DNA of 15,060 bases from Zestomicrobium sp964482405 (GTDB lineage: Archaea; Thermoproteota; Thermoprotei_A; Sulfolobales; NBVN01), in the NCBI GenBank assembly GCA_964482405.1, contig CAYZXH010000039.1:1-15060 (forward strand), given 5' to 3'. A program made the position numbers and the translations under genes. Shown in pieces: positions 7,276 to 14,208 of the stretch. Numbering within the stretch: position 1 is the first letter of the stretch; every line of letters begins with the position of its first letter. Under the pieces are notes generated by a model that saw only the letters and a program-made list of their open reading frames with translations, did not search any database and was not told the DNA's origin.

Positions 7276-8378
7276 CTACCAAGCAACTCCTTAACGAGTT
7301 CCTCTACAGGCACATAATCAAAGTCGAAACCGAAGTGTCTAGGCCCGAAATACTTGAGGCCTGCAGGAGTCCTCCAAACATCCGGAGCCTTAGCAGCCAC
7401 CCCGTTAACTAGCATCCCCTCCCTTAAGTCGGTATTGGTTAGTGGTTCCCCATCATCCTTCAGCAAGGTGAAGAGATCCGGCGGCATCACCAGAGGTTTA
7501 TTGTTTAGCCAAACCATTATGTGTTCATTCATTATCCACGATCTCAGGGTGAGCCCCGCGAAAGCGTCCACCCCCTTAACCATTACCTCGCCTCTCAGGA
7601 AGCCTTTCTCGTCCCGCCACTCATATTTCTCAACAACTCCTCTGAAGACTACCCAACCCCCAAGAATCTCGGCAACCTTCTCCACAGGATTCACTCCTTC
7701 GGCCCTAGCATTTAATACAGCTTCACCCAGTCTGTAAGCTAGGGTTAGCGTATTCTTAATAACCACCTTCTCAGCAACCCTCTTCGTTAGTGGGGTGTCA
7801 ACAACCGCTACAAACTTACCGCTTAATACAGACATGTACCTAGCTATAGACTCGTAATCGTCTATGTCAGCATACTCTTTAACGATTACTACATCGCCTG
7901 TCTCAGAAACTATGACTGAGGGATACATAGGGACACCGAATATGTGGACTGAACACTGATGTAGCTCGGGAGCTGCCCTACCAAGCAAGTCCCCGTCAAC
8001 TGCCGGCAGGTTAAGCCTAGCCCCTATGCTTAAGGCGATAGGGGTATTATCACCCCCCATCTCAGAAGCTACGACAGCGTTTGCTTTAATACCTAACACA
8101 CCCTCAAGCGTTTCAAGAGCTCTCAACATCGGGTCAGATATTTTCACAGGCTTCTTACTCTTGAGGCCAGGAGCTATCGAGCCAACGTAGTAAGGCACAA
8201 CTATTAACGAGTCTTCAGGAAGCTCCTCAAGGCTCACGATCTTTATGCTCCCGACTTCCTCTAACGCTTTCTTAAGATGCATCAAGCCTTCTTTCGGGTC
8301 CCCGCCACCCCCAGTACCTAAGATTGTTGAGCCTAGAACTAGCTTCTTAGCATCTTCTAAATTCTTAATTAACCACAT
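7272..8378 (-). CDS. DUF917-family protein (hydantoinase/thiohydantoin-desulfurase-like)
   Basis: This first gene of the minus-strand operon encodes 368 aa from ATG 8378, typical of the family. A GTG at 8390 would add four residues. Family marks are LGTGGGGDP at residues 20-28, ASEMGGDNTP near 104-113, DGDLLGRAAPE at 128-138, and a NEHIMVW segment followed by MPPD in the C-terminal domain. DUF917 proteins occur widely beside hydantoinase and hydantoin-racemase genes. As I recall, the Pfam domains were renamed after an S-methyl-thiohydantoin desulfurase, a zinc enzyme; that functional label needs checking. The context of two hydantoin-racemase-like proteins and a divergent importer agrees with hydantoin-like chemistry. 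No HyuA/HyuB hydantoinase or cyclic amidohydrolase gene is in the window. The exact reaction is inference. Confidence 0.85.
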   Translation of the reverse strand: MWLIKNLEDAKKLVLGSTILGTGGGGDPKEGLMHLKKALEEVGSIKIVSLEELPEDSLIVVPYYVGSIAPGLKSKKPVKISDPMLRALETLEGVLGIKANAVVASEMGGDNTPIALSIGARLNLPAVDGDLLGRAAPELHQCSVHIFGVPMYPSVIVSETGDVVIVKEYADIDDYESIARYMSVLSGKFVAVVDTPLTKRVAEKVVIKNTLTLAYRLGEAVLNARAEGVNPVEKVAEILGGWVVFRGVVEKYEWRDEKGFLRGEVMVKGVDAFAGLTLRSWIMNEHIMVWLNNKPLVMPPDLFTLLKDDGEPLTNTDLREGMLVNGVAAKAPDVWRTPAGLKYFGPRHFGFDFDYVPVEELVKELLGR

Positions 8379-8404
8379 ACGGCATACCACTATAACCTAC
8401 GCAC

Positions 8405-8417
8405 AAAATTATAAATG
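8405..8417 (-). promoter_or_regulatory. Putative TATA box for the DUF917-racemase operon
   Basis: The minus strand reads CATTTATAATTTT here, 27-39 nt upstream of the ATG at 8378. That places the transcription start near 8385 with a short leader. It is the most A/T-rich archaeal-promoter-like element facing this operon and shares the 92-nt divergent region with the importer promoter. Confidence 0.55.
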
Positions 8418-8437
8418 TTTGCGTCATTTCGACACCT

Positions 8438-8460
8438 TAAGTTTTTTAACTCTATAAAAG
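8438..8460 (+). promoter_or_regulatory. Putative promoter of the solute-binding protein gene
   Basis: Two TATA-like elements lie here: TTTTTTAA (8442-8448 region) and CTATAAAAG (8452-8460). The first would place the transcription start close to the GTG at 8471 (leaderless). The second would place it about 8 nt inside the frame. Only transcript mapping can decide. The element pair is back to back with the minus-strand TATA box at 8405-8417. Confidence 0.5.
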
Positions 8461-8470
8461 ATATCTTTCG

Positions 8471-10144
8471 GTGATATACCTGGCGATCAATAAGGTTTAT
8501 GTTTTGGTGGTCGCGTTAGTTATCGTGATTATTGTGGGTGTTGTAGCGTATTACGTGGTAACTCCTCCAGGAGGGCCAACTACCACAACACCTACTACCA
8601 CCCCTCCACCAACAAAGATGATTATCTATGCTTCTCTTTCAGAAATGACTACCGCTGATCCTAGCACGGAATTCTCCAACTCTGTCATGTGGTTGCCTCT
8701 AGTGTACGAGCCGCTTCTTTGGTACGACCCGATCACCGATACCTTCATTCCCGCGCTGGCCACGAACTATAGTAGTAGTGAGGACGGGCTTGTTTGGACC
8801 TTCACCATAAGGCGTGGCGCCGTATTTCATGATGGGACTCCAGTTACTTCTCAGGCGGTTAAGCTATCTATAGAGAGAACTATAGCGTTAGGTCAGGGAG
8901 CGGCGTTTATTTGGGACCCTGTTGAGAGTATTGAGACACCAGATAATTACACGGTCGTCTTCCGCCTCAAATACCCTGCAGCACTAGATAAGATTGCTGC
9001 CACGGCATACGCAGCCTACATATTCAGTCCCAAGGTCGTTGAGTATGCTGGTGCCTCGAACTTAACAGACCCTAAAGTAGCTGATTGGTTTAACAGCGGT
9101 AAGGAAGCGGGTTCAGGACCTTACAAAATGGTTAAGTGGGATCCGGAAAACGAGGTAGTTTTTGAGAAATTCGCTGATTGGTGGGGTTGGAGATTAGCTG
9201 ACTATCCTATGAAATCCGATAACGCGCCCGACGTCTTCAAAATAAGGATAATCAAGGACGCAGTGACTCAGGAAACCTTACTGCTTTCAGGAGCTATAGA
9301 CATAGCGATGTACGTGCCGCTAGAGAACATAGAGCAACATCAAAGGAACCCCAACCTGCAGGTAGTCTTTAAGCCAAGCTTCCAGAACCTAATAATGTTG
9401 ATTAACGTGAAGAAACCCCCGCTCGATAACGTCCTCGTCAGGAGAGCTATCGCTCACGCAGTGCCATACGAAGACATCGTCACTGTGGCTAGGAACGGGC
9501 TAGCTAGGGTTGCAAGCGGTCCAGTCCCCTACGGTATGTGGGGTCATTTCGATAACCTGACTTTCAAGTATAACTTAAGTCTAGCCAGAGAATTACTAAC
9601 TCAGGCAGGATACCCGAGCGGAATCAACAGAACGCTCATACTGACTTATACGGCAGGAGACATATACGAAGCGAGGACAGCTCAGTTAATTAAGTCTTCT
9701 CTAGCACAGTTAGGAATAGATGTTGAGGTGAGACCTCTTAGCTGGGAGGAGCAGTGGGCACTTGCGCAGAGAGGCTGGGAAGATCCTAACGCAGCTCAAG
9801 ACTTCCTGATCTTCTACTGGTGGCCCGACGTAGTGTCGCCCTTCACATACCTATACAACATGTTCCATAACGCGAGCAAGATATTCAACTTATGCTACTA
9901 CGAGAACCCAGACTTTAACGCGTTAATCGAGGAAGCCGTCACTCTAGAGGGGATTGATGAAGCCAGGGCCCTACAACTTTACTACATGGCTCAGAAGATA
10001 CTTCATGATGATGTGCCGGCAGTTCCTTTATGGGATATGATTGACTTGAGAATAGCTAGAGCAGGCATAGGTAACTTAGATAAAGCTATTAACCCAGCAT
10101 ACCCCACGGTAGTGTTCGCTCAGGTTCTTGACGTGAGAAGGTAG
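8471..10144 (+). CDS. Peptide/nickel-type ABC transporter solute-binding protein (SBP family 5), membrane-anchored
   Basis: This extracellular binding protein of 557 aa (SBP_bac_5 family, DppA/OppA type) captures the substrate for the importer encoded just downstream. A hydrophobic helix at about residues 9-30 is followed by a Thr/Pro-rich stalk (about 31-48). The mature domain follows, with an EDGLVWTFTIRRGAVFHDGTP-like conserved patch near residue 110, written here in part only because it is long. The Thr-rich linker after an N-terminal anchor is common in archaeal binding proteins. There is no lipobox cysteine and no C-terminal helix. The start is uncertain: GTG 8471 itself lies in a GGTGAT sequence that would be a perfect ribosome binding site for a start further in, yet no ATG, GTG or TTG follows in frame until 8504. 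Family membership does not fix the ligand, which may be peptides or the substrate of the divergent catabolic operon. Confidence 0.9.
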   Translation: MIYLAINKVYVLVVALVIVIIVGVVAYYVVTPPGGPTTTTPTTTPPPTKMIIYASLSEMTTADPSTEFSNSVMWLPLVYEPLLWYDPITDTFIPALATNYSSSEDGLVWTFTIRRGAVFHDGTPVTSQAVKLSIERTIALGQGAAFIWDPVESIETPDNYTVVFRLKYPAALDKIAATAYAAYIFSPKVVEYAGASNLTDPKVADWFNSGKEAGSGPYKMVKWDPENEVVFEKFADWWGWRLADYPMKSDNAPDVFKIRIIKDAVTQETLLLSGAIDIAMYVPLENIEQHQRNPNLQVVFKPSFQNLIMLINVKKPPLDNVLVRRAIAHAVPYEDIVTVARNGLARVASGPVPYGMWGHFDNLTFKYNLSLARELLTQAGYPSGINRTLILTYTAGDIYEARTAQLIKSSLAQLGIDVEVRPLSWEEQWALAQRGWEDPNAAQDFLIFYWWPDVVSPFTYLYNMFHNASKIFNLCYYENPDFNALIEEAVTLEGIDEARALQLYYMAQKILHDDVPAVPLWDMIDLRIARAGIGNLDKAINPAYPTVVFAQVLDVRR

Positions 10145-10166
10145 AGTGTTTATAACGATAAACAAA

Positions 10167-10176
10167 TATTTTTAAG
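10167..10176 (+). promoter_or_regulatory. T-rich element between binding-protein and permease genes: possible promoter and/or terminator
   Basis: TATTTTTAAG lies 31-40 nt upstream of the permease start (TTG 10207), within the 62-nt gap after the binding-protein stop. The position fits a TATA box giving separate transcription of the permease-ATPase genes. The T-run could also terminate or attenuate binding-protein transcripts, a common way to keep binding protein in excess. No stable hairpin is evident. Confidence 0.4.
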
Positions 10177-10206
10177 TAAACAGTCCTTACTCATGGGTGC
10201 TGAGAT

Positions 10207-11229
10207 TTGCCTATATCCAGAGAGTATCTGATTAAAAGACTTTTACTACTTGCTCTCGTGGTAGTCGGTGTTCTGGTAATCACGTTCGTTATAACTAGGG
10301 TTATTCCGGCAAGACCTGAGTTTCTCTGGGCAGGACCTCACGCAACAGAGGAGCAACTTAAGAGAGCTAGGCAGGAACTACATTTAGATGAGCCTATCCA
10401 CGTACAGCTATACTACTACCTACTCGACTTCTTTAAAGGTAACTGGGGAGTTTCTTGGAGAACCCGCACACCCATATTAAACGATTTATTCACGGCGTTG
10501 CCGGCTACCCTAGAGTTGGTAATAATAGCGTTCTTGCTGGCCTCCCTGATAGGAATCCCTCTAGGCATCTACTCTGCTTTAAAGTATGGTGGGTTAGCCG
10601 ACCAAGTAATTAGGGTATTAACGGTCTTGGGCGCGTCGATGCCTGTGTTCTGGGTAGCTCTAATATTCCAGACAGTGGTAGGTACTTGGACAAAGCTTTT
10701 ACCAGCTAGTGGAAGGGTCGATGATTACCTGGCGTATGAGACAGGCTTCAAACCCGTCACGGGTTTCTACCTACTCGACTCACTGATTCAGGGGAATCTG
10801 CCCGTCTTTATAGACGTGTTAAAACATGTTATAATGCCTGCTTTAGTCTTAGCGATATATCCCTTGAGCCTCAGCTCTAGGATGAGTAGGTCTTTAATGA
10901 TTGAAGTACTCAACGAAAACTACGTGAGGAGCTTAGAGGTGTGGGGAATTCCTAAGAGGACGATATTACTGAAATACGCTTTAAGGAACGTGATAGTTCC
11001 GGTAATAGCGTCTCTGGGATTGTCCTTCGGTTACACGTTGATTGGGGCTTTCATGGTTGAACTCATATTTGTGTGGCCGGGACTCGGGTATTATGCTGGC
11101 ATGTCACTCCTCAGCTACGACTACCCAGCAATAATAGGTGTAGTTGTTTTAGTCGCTCTATTCTACTCATTCATAAACCTAATAGTTGACTTGATACACG
11201 CGTGGCTAGACCCTAGGGTGAGGCTCTGA
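10207..11229 (+). CDS. dppB: Peptide-type ABC transporter permease, DppB-like
   Basis: This inner-membrane permease of 340 aa is of the DppB/OppB type. The first membrane helix (about residues 10-32) is followed by a periplasmic-side loop with the family's EEQLKRARQELHLDEP-like segment, then a cluster of helices from about 100 on. The EAA coupling motif for ATPase contact lies in the WGIPKRTILLKYALRN region (about 245-260). The C-terminus ends in the conserved D-L-x-HAWLDPRVR form. TTG 10207 is chosen because GGGTG (10195-10199) sits 7 nt upstream and the protein then begins with the standard short cytoplasmic lead. It shares one base with the next gene (TGATG). It forms the pore with the DppC-like subunit; ligand specificity is set mainly by the binding protein. 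The gene symbol reflects the family, not a proven dipeptide substrate. Confidence 0.92.
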   Translation: MPISREYLIKRLLLLALVVVGVLVITFVITRVIPARPEFLWAGPHATEEQLKRARQELHLDEPIHVQLYYYLLDFFKGNWGVSWRTRTPILNDLFTALPATLELVIIAFLLASLIGIPLGIYSALKYGGLADQVIRVLTVLGASMPVFWVALIFQTVVGTWTKLLPASGRVDDYLAYETGFKPVTGFYLLDSLIQGNLPVFIDVLKHVIMPALVLAIYPLSLSSRMSRSLMIEVLNENYVRSLEVWGIPKRTILLKYALRNVIVPVIASLGLSFGYTLIGAFMVELIFVWPGLGYYAGMSLLSYDYPAIIGVVVLVALFYSFINLIVDLIHAWLDPRVRL

Positions 11230-12101
11230 TGTCTGAGTTCAGGCTCTACCTAAGCTTAATGAGGAGAAACCCCGTCTACCTAACGGGTCTGATAATAGTT
11301 TCCTCATTCGTGTTGATAGGTTTAATAGCGCCCTACATACTTACGAGACCCGGGGATGCTTGGGGTATCACGTATGATGTCAGTAAGAGACTTATGCCAC
11401 CCTCGCTAGAGTATCCTTTCGGGACAGACGAGTATGGTAGAGACTTATTCAACCGAGTGTTGTTAGGTACTAGATTCTCTCTCATGATAGGTGTTGGCGT
11501 GGTGGCCTTATCCCTAGCTATAGGGATCCCGGTAGGCCTAGTGGCGGGTTATGTTGGGGGTAAGGTGGGTACTGCACTAATGCGCGTCACAGACATGTTC
11601 TTAGCTTTCCCCCCACTCTTACTAGCCATAGCGTTAGCCGCTACCTTCGGTAGAGGGCTTCTTAACACTATCTTAGCTCTCTCACTGTCTTGGTGGCCCT
11701 GGTACTCGAGACTAGTTTATCTGCAAGTAAGTAGCGTCAGAAACTTACCGTACGTTGACGCGGCTAGGGTAATCGGTATTAGTGAGGTGAGGATTATGTT
11801 TAGGCACGTACTACCTAATTCTCTCACGCCAGTCATAACTCAGGCAACCCTAGACACAGGGTCGGCCATACTCGAAGCATCAGCCTTAAGCTTCTTAGGT
11901 GTTGGGGTACCGCCGCCAACGCCTGAGTGGGGGCTTTTAGTGAGTAGTGGTTGGCACTTAATTAGTAAGGCTTGGTGGATATCTTTCTTCCCTGGATTAG
12001 CGTTAATTGTGACTGTTTTGGGCTTTAACTTGTTAGGTGATGCTGTGAAAGAATTGATGGATCCGCGGCTAAGAAACTTACTGAGCATGAGGAGGGTGTG
12101 A
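11229..12101 (+). CDS. dppC: Peptide-type ABC transporter permease, DppC-like
   Basis: This second permease subunit, 290 aa, is of the DppC/OppC type. It opens with a helix at about 17-37 (N-terminal OppC_N region) and an FGTDEYGRDLFNR segment near 70, a family hallmark. The core helices and an EAA motif (ARVIGISEVRIMFRHVLPN region, about 178-197) follow, with an ALSFLGVGVPPPTPEWG-like segment near 220 and the C-terminal LGDAVKELMDPRLR form. ATG 11229 has GGTGAGG (11217-11223) 5 nt upstream and overlaps the DppB stop by one base, so coupling is tight. All expected parts are present and nothing appears broken. Confidence 0.93.
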   Translation: MSEFRLYLSLMRRNPVYLTGLIIVSSFVLIGLIAPYILTRPGDAWGITYDVSKRLMPPSLEYPFGTDEYGRDLFNRVLLGTRFSLMIGVGVVALSLAIGIPVGLVAGYVGGKVGTALMRVTDMFLAFPPLLLAIALAATFGRGLLNTILALSLSWWPWYSRLVYLQVSSVRNLPYVDAARVIGISEVRIMFRHVLPNSLTPVITQATLDTGSAILEASALSFLGVGVPPPTPEWGLLVSSGWHLISKAWWISFFPGLALIVTVLGFNLLGDAVKELMDPRLRNLLSMRRV

Positions 12102-12103
12102 GC

Positions 12104-13084
12104 TTGAGCGAGGAGAAACTACTTAAAGTAAGCAACCTATCAGTGCATTACCACACTGTTGAGGGGGTTGTCAAGGCTTTGAGGGATGTGAGCTTAGAGG
12201 TTGATGCTGGTGATTCTCTCTGCGTCGTGGGTGAGTCCGGGTCTGGCAAATCAACGCTTGGCTTAGCTATATCGCTATCCCTGCCTAAGAACGCGGTTGT
12301 GGCTAGCGGCACCATACTCTATAAAGGGAAAGACCTACTTAAGCTAACACCCGCAGAAGCCAGGAAGTATAGGGGCAGAGAGATCTCAATGATATTTCAA
12401 GATCCCGCAACCACGTTCAACCCTCTCTTCACCGTCGGCGAACACCTCACTGATATATTGAGGTATCACTTCAGCATGAGTAAGGAAGAGGCTGTTAGCA
12501 GGGCTGTAGAGTTATTGAAGATGGTTCAGTTACCGGATCAGCTCAGGATACTCCGCGCCTACCCGCACGAATTGTCTGGCGGGATGCTTCAGAGAGCAGC
12601 TATAGCAGCAGCTCTCTCAACAAACCCGAAAATACTGATCGCTGACGAGCCGACGACAATGCTTGACGTGACTACGCAGGCGCAAATACTTAACCTAATA
12701 AACTCTCTTAAGCGTGAGCTAAACTTAACGTTAATTCTCATAACGCATAATTTAGGGATAGCTAGTGAGGTCTGTAGCAGGACGGCAGTGATGTATGCTG
12801 GTTTTCTGGTTGAGGAAGGTCTTACGGAGGAAGTCATTCTAGACCCCCTACACCCTTACACGGCGAAATTGGTTAAGGCTGTCCCTACGGTGACTAAGGC
12901 CCAAGGTAAGCTGAGTTACATACCTGGCACGTTACCCGACTTAAGGAATCCCCCCGTTGGATGTCCCTTCGTCGATAGGTGTGAGTCTGCTTTACCTGAG
13001 TGCAGGACCTCATTACCGAGATACTCTTACGTGAGTGACGGGAGGCGGGTAGCTTGCTTCTTATACGGTGGTGAGGAGGTTTGA
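12104..13084 (+). CDS. dppD: Peptide-type ABC transporter ATPase, DppD-like
   Basis: This cytoplasmic ATPase of the importer shows Walker A GESGSGKS, the Q-loop in IFQDP, signature LSGGM, Walker B ILIADE with catalytic glutamate, and switch histidine in LITHN, all intact (about residues 43-50, 98, 157, 177 and 215 from the TTG at 12104). The C-terminal oligopeptide-transporter domain carries GCPFVDRC and a further CR cysteine near 290-305, the cysteine-rich tail known in DppD/OppD/OppF proteins. TTG 12104 is preferred because GGAGG (12091-12095) lies 8 nt upstream. GTG 12098 overlaps the DppC stop by 4 nt but sits only 2 nt from that site. It normally works as a heterodimer with the DppF-like protein that follows. 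Confidence 0.93.
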   Translation: MSEEKLLKVSNLSVHYHTVEGVVKALRDVSLEVDAGDSLCVVGESGSGKSTLGLAISLSLPKNAVVASGTILYKGKDLLKLTPAEARKYRGREISMIFQDPATTFNPLFTVGEHLTDILRYHFSMSKEEAVSRAVELLKMVQLPDQLRILRAYPHELSGGMLQRAAIAAALSTNPKILIADEPTTMLDVTTQAQILNLINSLKRELNLTLILITHNLGIASEVCSRTAVMYAGFLVEEGLTEEVILDPLHPYTAKLVKAVPTVTKAQGKLSYIPGTLPDLRNPPVGCPFVDRCESALPECRTSLPRYSYVSDGRRVACFLYGGEEV

Positions 13085-14076
13085 AGACGTTGCTTAAGGT
13101 TCATGAGCTTACTAAGTACTTCCCAATAAAAACAGGTCTTTTCGGGAGGGTAGTGGGTTACGTGAGAGCCGTTGACGGGGTGTCTTTCGAGGTCCCTGAA
13201 GGAACTGTTTTTGCGTTGGTGGGTGAGTCAGGTTCGGGCAAGACTACCACGCTCAGGTGTATACTGAAGCTCACTGAACCGACGTCCGGCGAGATACTTA
13301 TTGATGGCAGAAACATAACTCGGCTTAAGGGTGGGGATCTCAAGTGGTTTAGAAGGAACGTTCAAGCAGTTTTTCAGAATCCGTATCTTTCCCTTAACCC
13401 TAGGATGAGGGTTAAAGACTTAGTGGCTGAGCCTCTAGCAACACATACCGACATGAGTAAGGAGGAGATACGTAGGAAAGTAGCTGAAGTCCTAGCTCTA
13501 GTAGGGCTTCCGGAAGCGGTGGCTAACCAATACCCGCCGAGCCTGAGTGGTGGCCAAGCTCAGAGGGTAGCCATAGCTAGAGCTTTAAGCATAGAACCCA
13601 AACTACTCTTGCTAGACGAGCCTACGTCAGCCCTCGACGTCTCCGTTCAGGCTCAGATACTGAACCTCTTAGTAGAGCTTAAAGAAAAACTCAGGCTTAC
13701 CTACCTGCTAGTAACACACGATCTTTCCGTAGTCAAGTATATGAGTGATTACGTATCGGTGATGTACTTAGGTAAGATAATGGAGGTGGGGACTACAGAC
13801 GAGATATTCAACGAGCCTAGACACCCCTACACACTCGCACTACTCTCTTCGGTGCCTGAACTCAACCCACACGTTAAGAAACAAAGGAGGAAGGTATTGC
13901 TGTCCGGGGAACCCCCAAGTCCTACGAAACCTCCCAGCGGGTGTAGGTTAAGTAATAGGTGCCCGTACGCAGCAAAAGAATGCATGACTAAAGAACCTGA
14001 GTTAGTGAAGTTAACGGAAACTCATTATGTAAGATGTGTGCGTCAAGAGAGCCTGGGCTCCCTAATCAACGCGTGA
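13081..14076 (+). CDS. dppF: Peptide-type ABC transporter ATPase, DppF-like
   Basis: This partner ATPase, 331 aa, shows Walker A GESGSGKT (48-55), Q-loop VFQNP (97-101), signature LSGGQ (155-159), Walker B LLLLDE (175-180) and switch histidine H213 in VTHDL. The C-terminal tail has GCRLSNRCPYA and a following cysteine (near 297-314), again the peptide-transporter cysteine motif. TTG 13081 overlaps the DppD stop by 4 nt (TTGA) and has GGTGA (13070-13074) 6 nt upstream. TTG 13090 is possible, as GGAGG (13075-13079) lies 10 nt before it. It closes the importer gene set. The conserved A-loop and family-typical N-terminal TKYFPI motif (11-16) are present. Confidence 0.93.
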   Translation: MKTLLKVHELTKYFPIKTGLFGRVVGYVRAVDGVSFEVPEGTVFALVGESGSGKTTTLRCILKLTEPTSGEILIDGRNITRLKGGDLKWFRRNVQAVFQNPYLSLNPRMRVKDLVAEPLATHTDMSKEEIRRKVAEVLALVGLPEAVANQYPPSLSGGQAQRVAIARALSIEPKLLLLDEPTSALDVSVQAQILNLLVELKEKLRLTYLLVTHDLSVVKYMSDYVSVMYLGKIMEVGTTDEIFNEPRHPYTLALLSSVPELNPHVKKQRRKVLLSGEPPSPTKPPSGCRLSNRCPYAAKECMTKEPELVKLTETHYVRCVRQESLGSLINA

Positions 14077-14208
14077 GACCTGCCTGAACTTTCGTGTTTA
14101 GCTAGGCTTTCCCCTATTCTTGGTGAGGACCTGCTTACGACTTAGGGTAGGTTAGACGGTTTTTAAGGCGGCTGAGTTAGAAGTAGTAGATACGCTTAGG
14201 TGGTTTGA
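14077..14208. other. Intergenic region with a putative promoter for the dehydratase gene
   Basis: This 132-nt non-coding gap follows the ATPase gene. TTTTTAAG (14160-14167) is a good archaeal TATA candidate on the plus strand, about 42-49 nt before the GTG at 14209. AGGTGG (14198-14203) is a ribosome binding site 5 nt before that start. A pyrimidine-rich stretch (about 14107-14120) could contribute to termination of the importer operon, but no hairpin or tRNA-like fold was recognised. Confidence 0.5.

Noticed and set aside
14077..14208. Search for a tRNA or stable RNA in the largest intergenic gap
   Set aside because: No T-loop GGTTCGAATCC-like sequence or cloverleaf pairing was seen; the region is better explained by a promoter and ribosome binding site.
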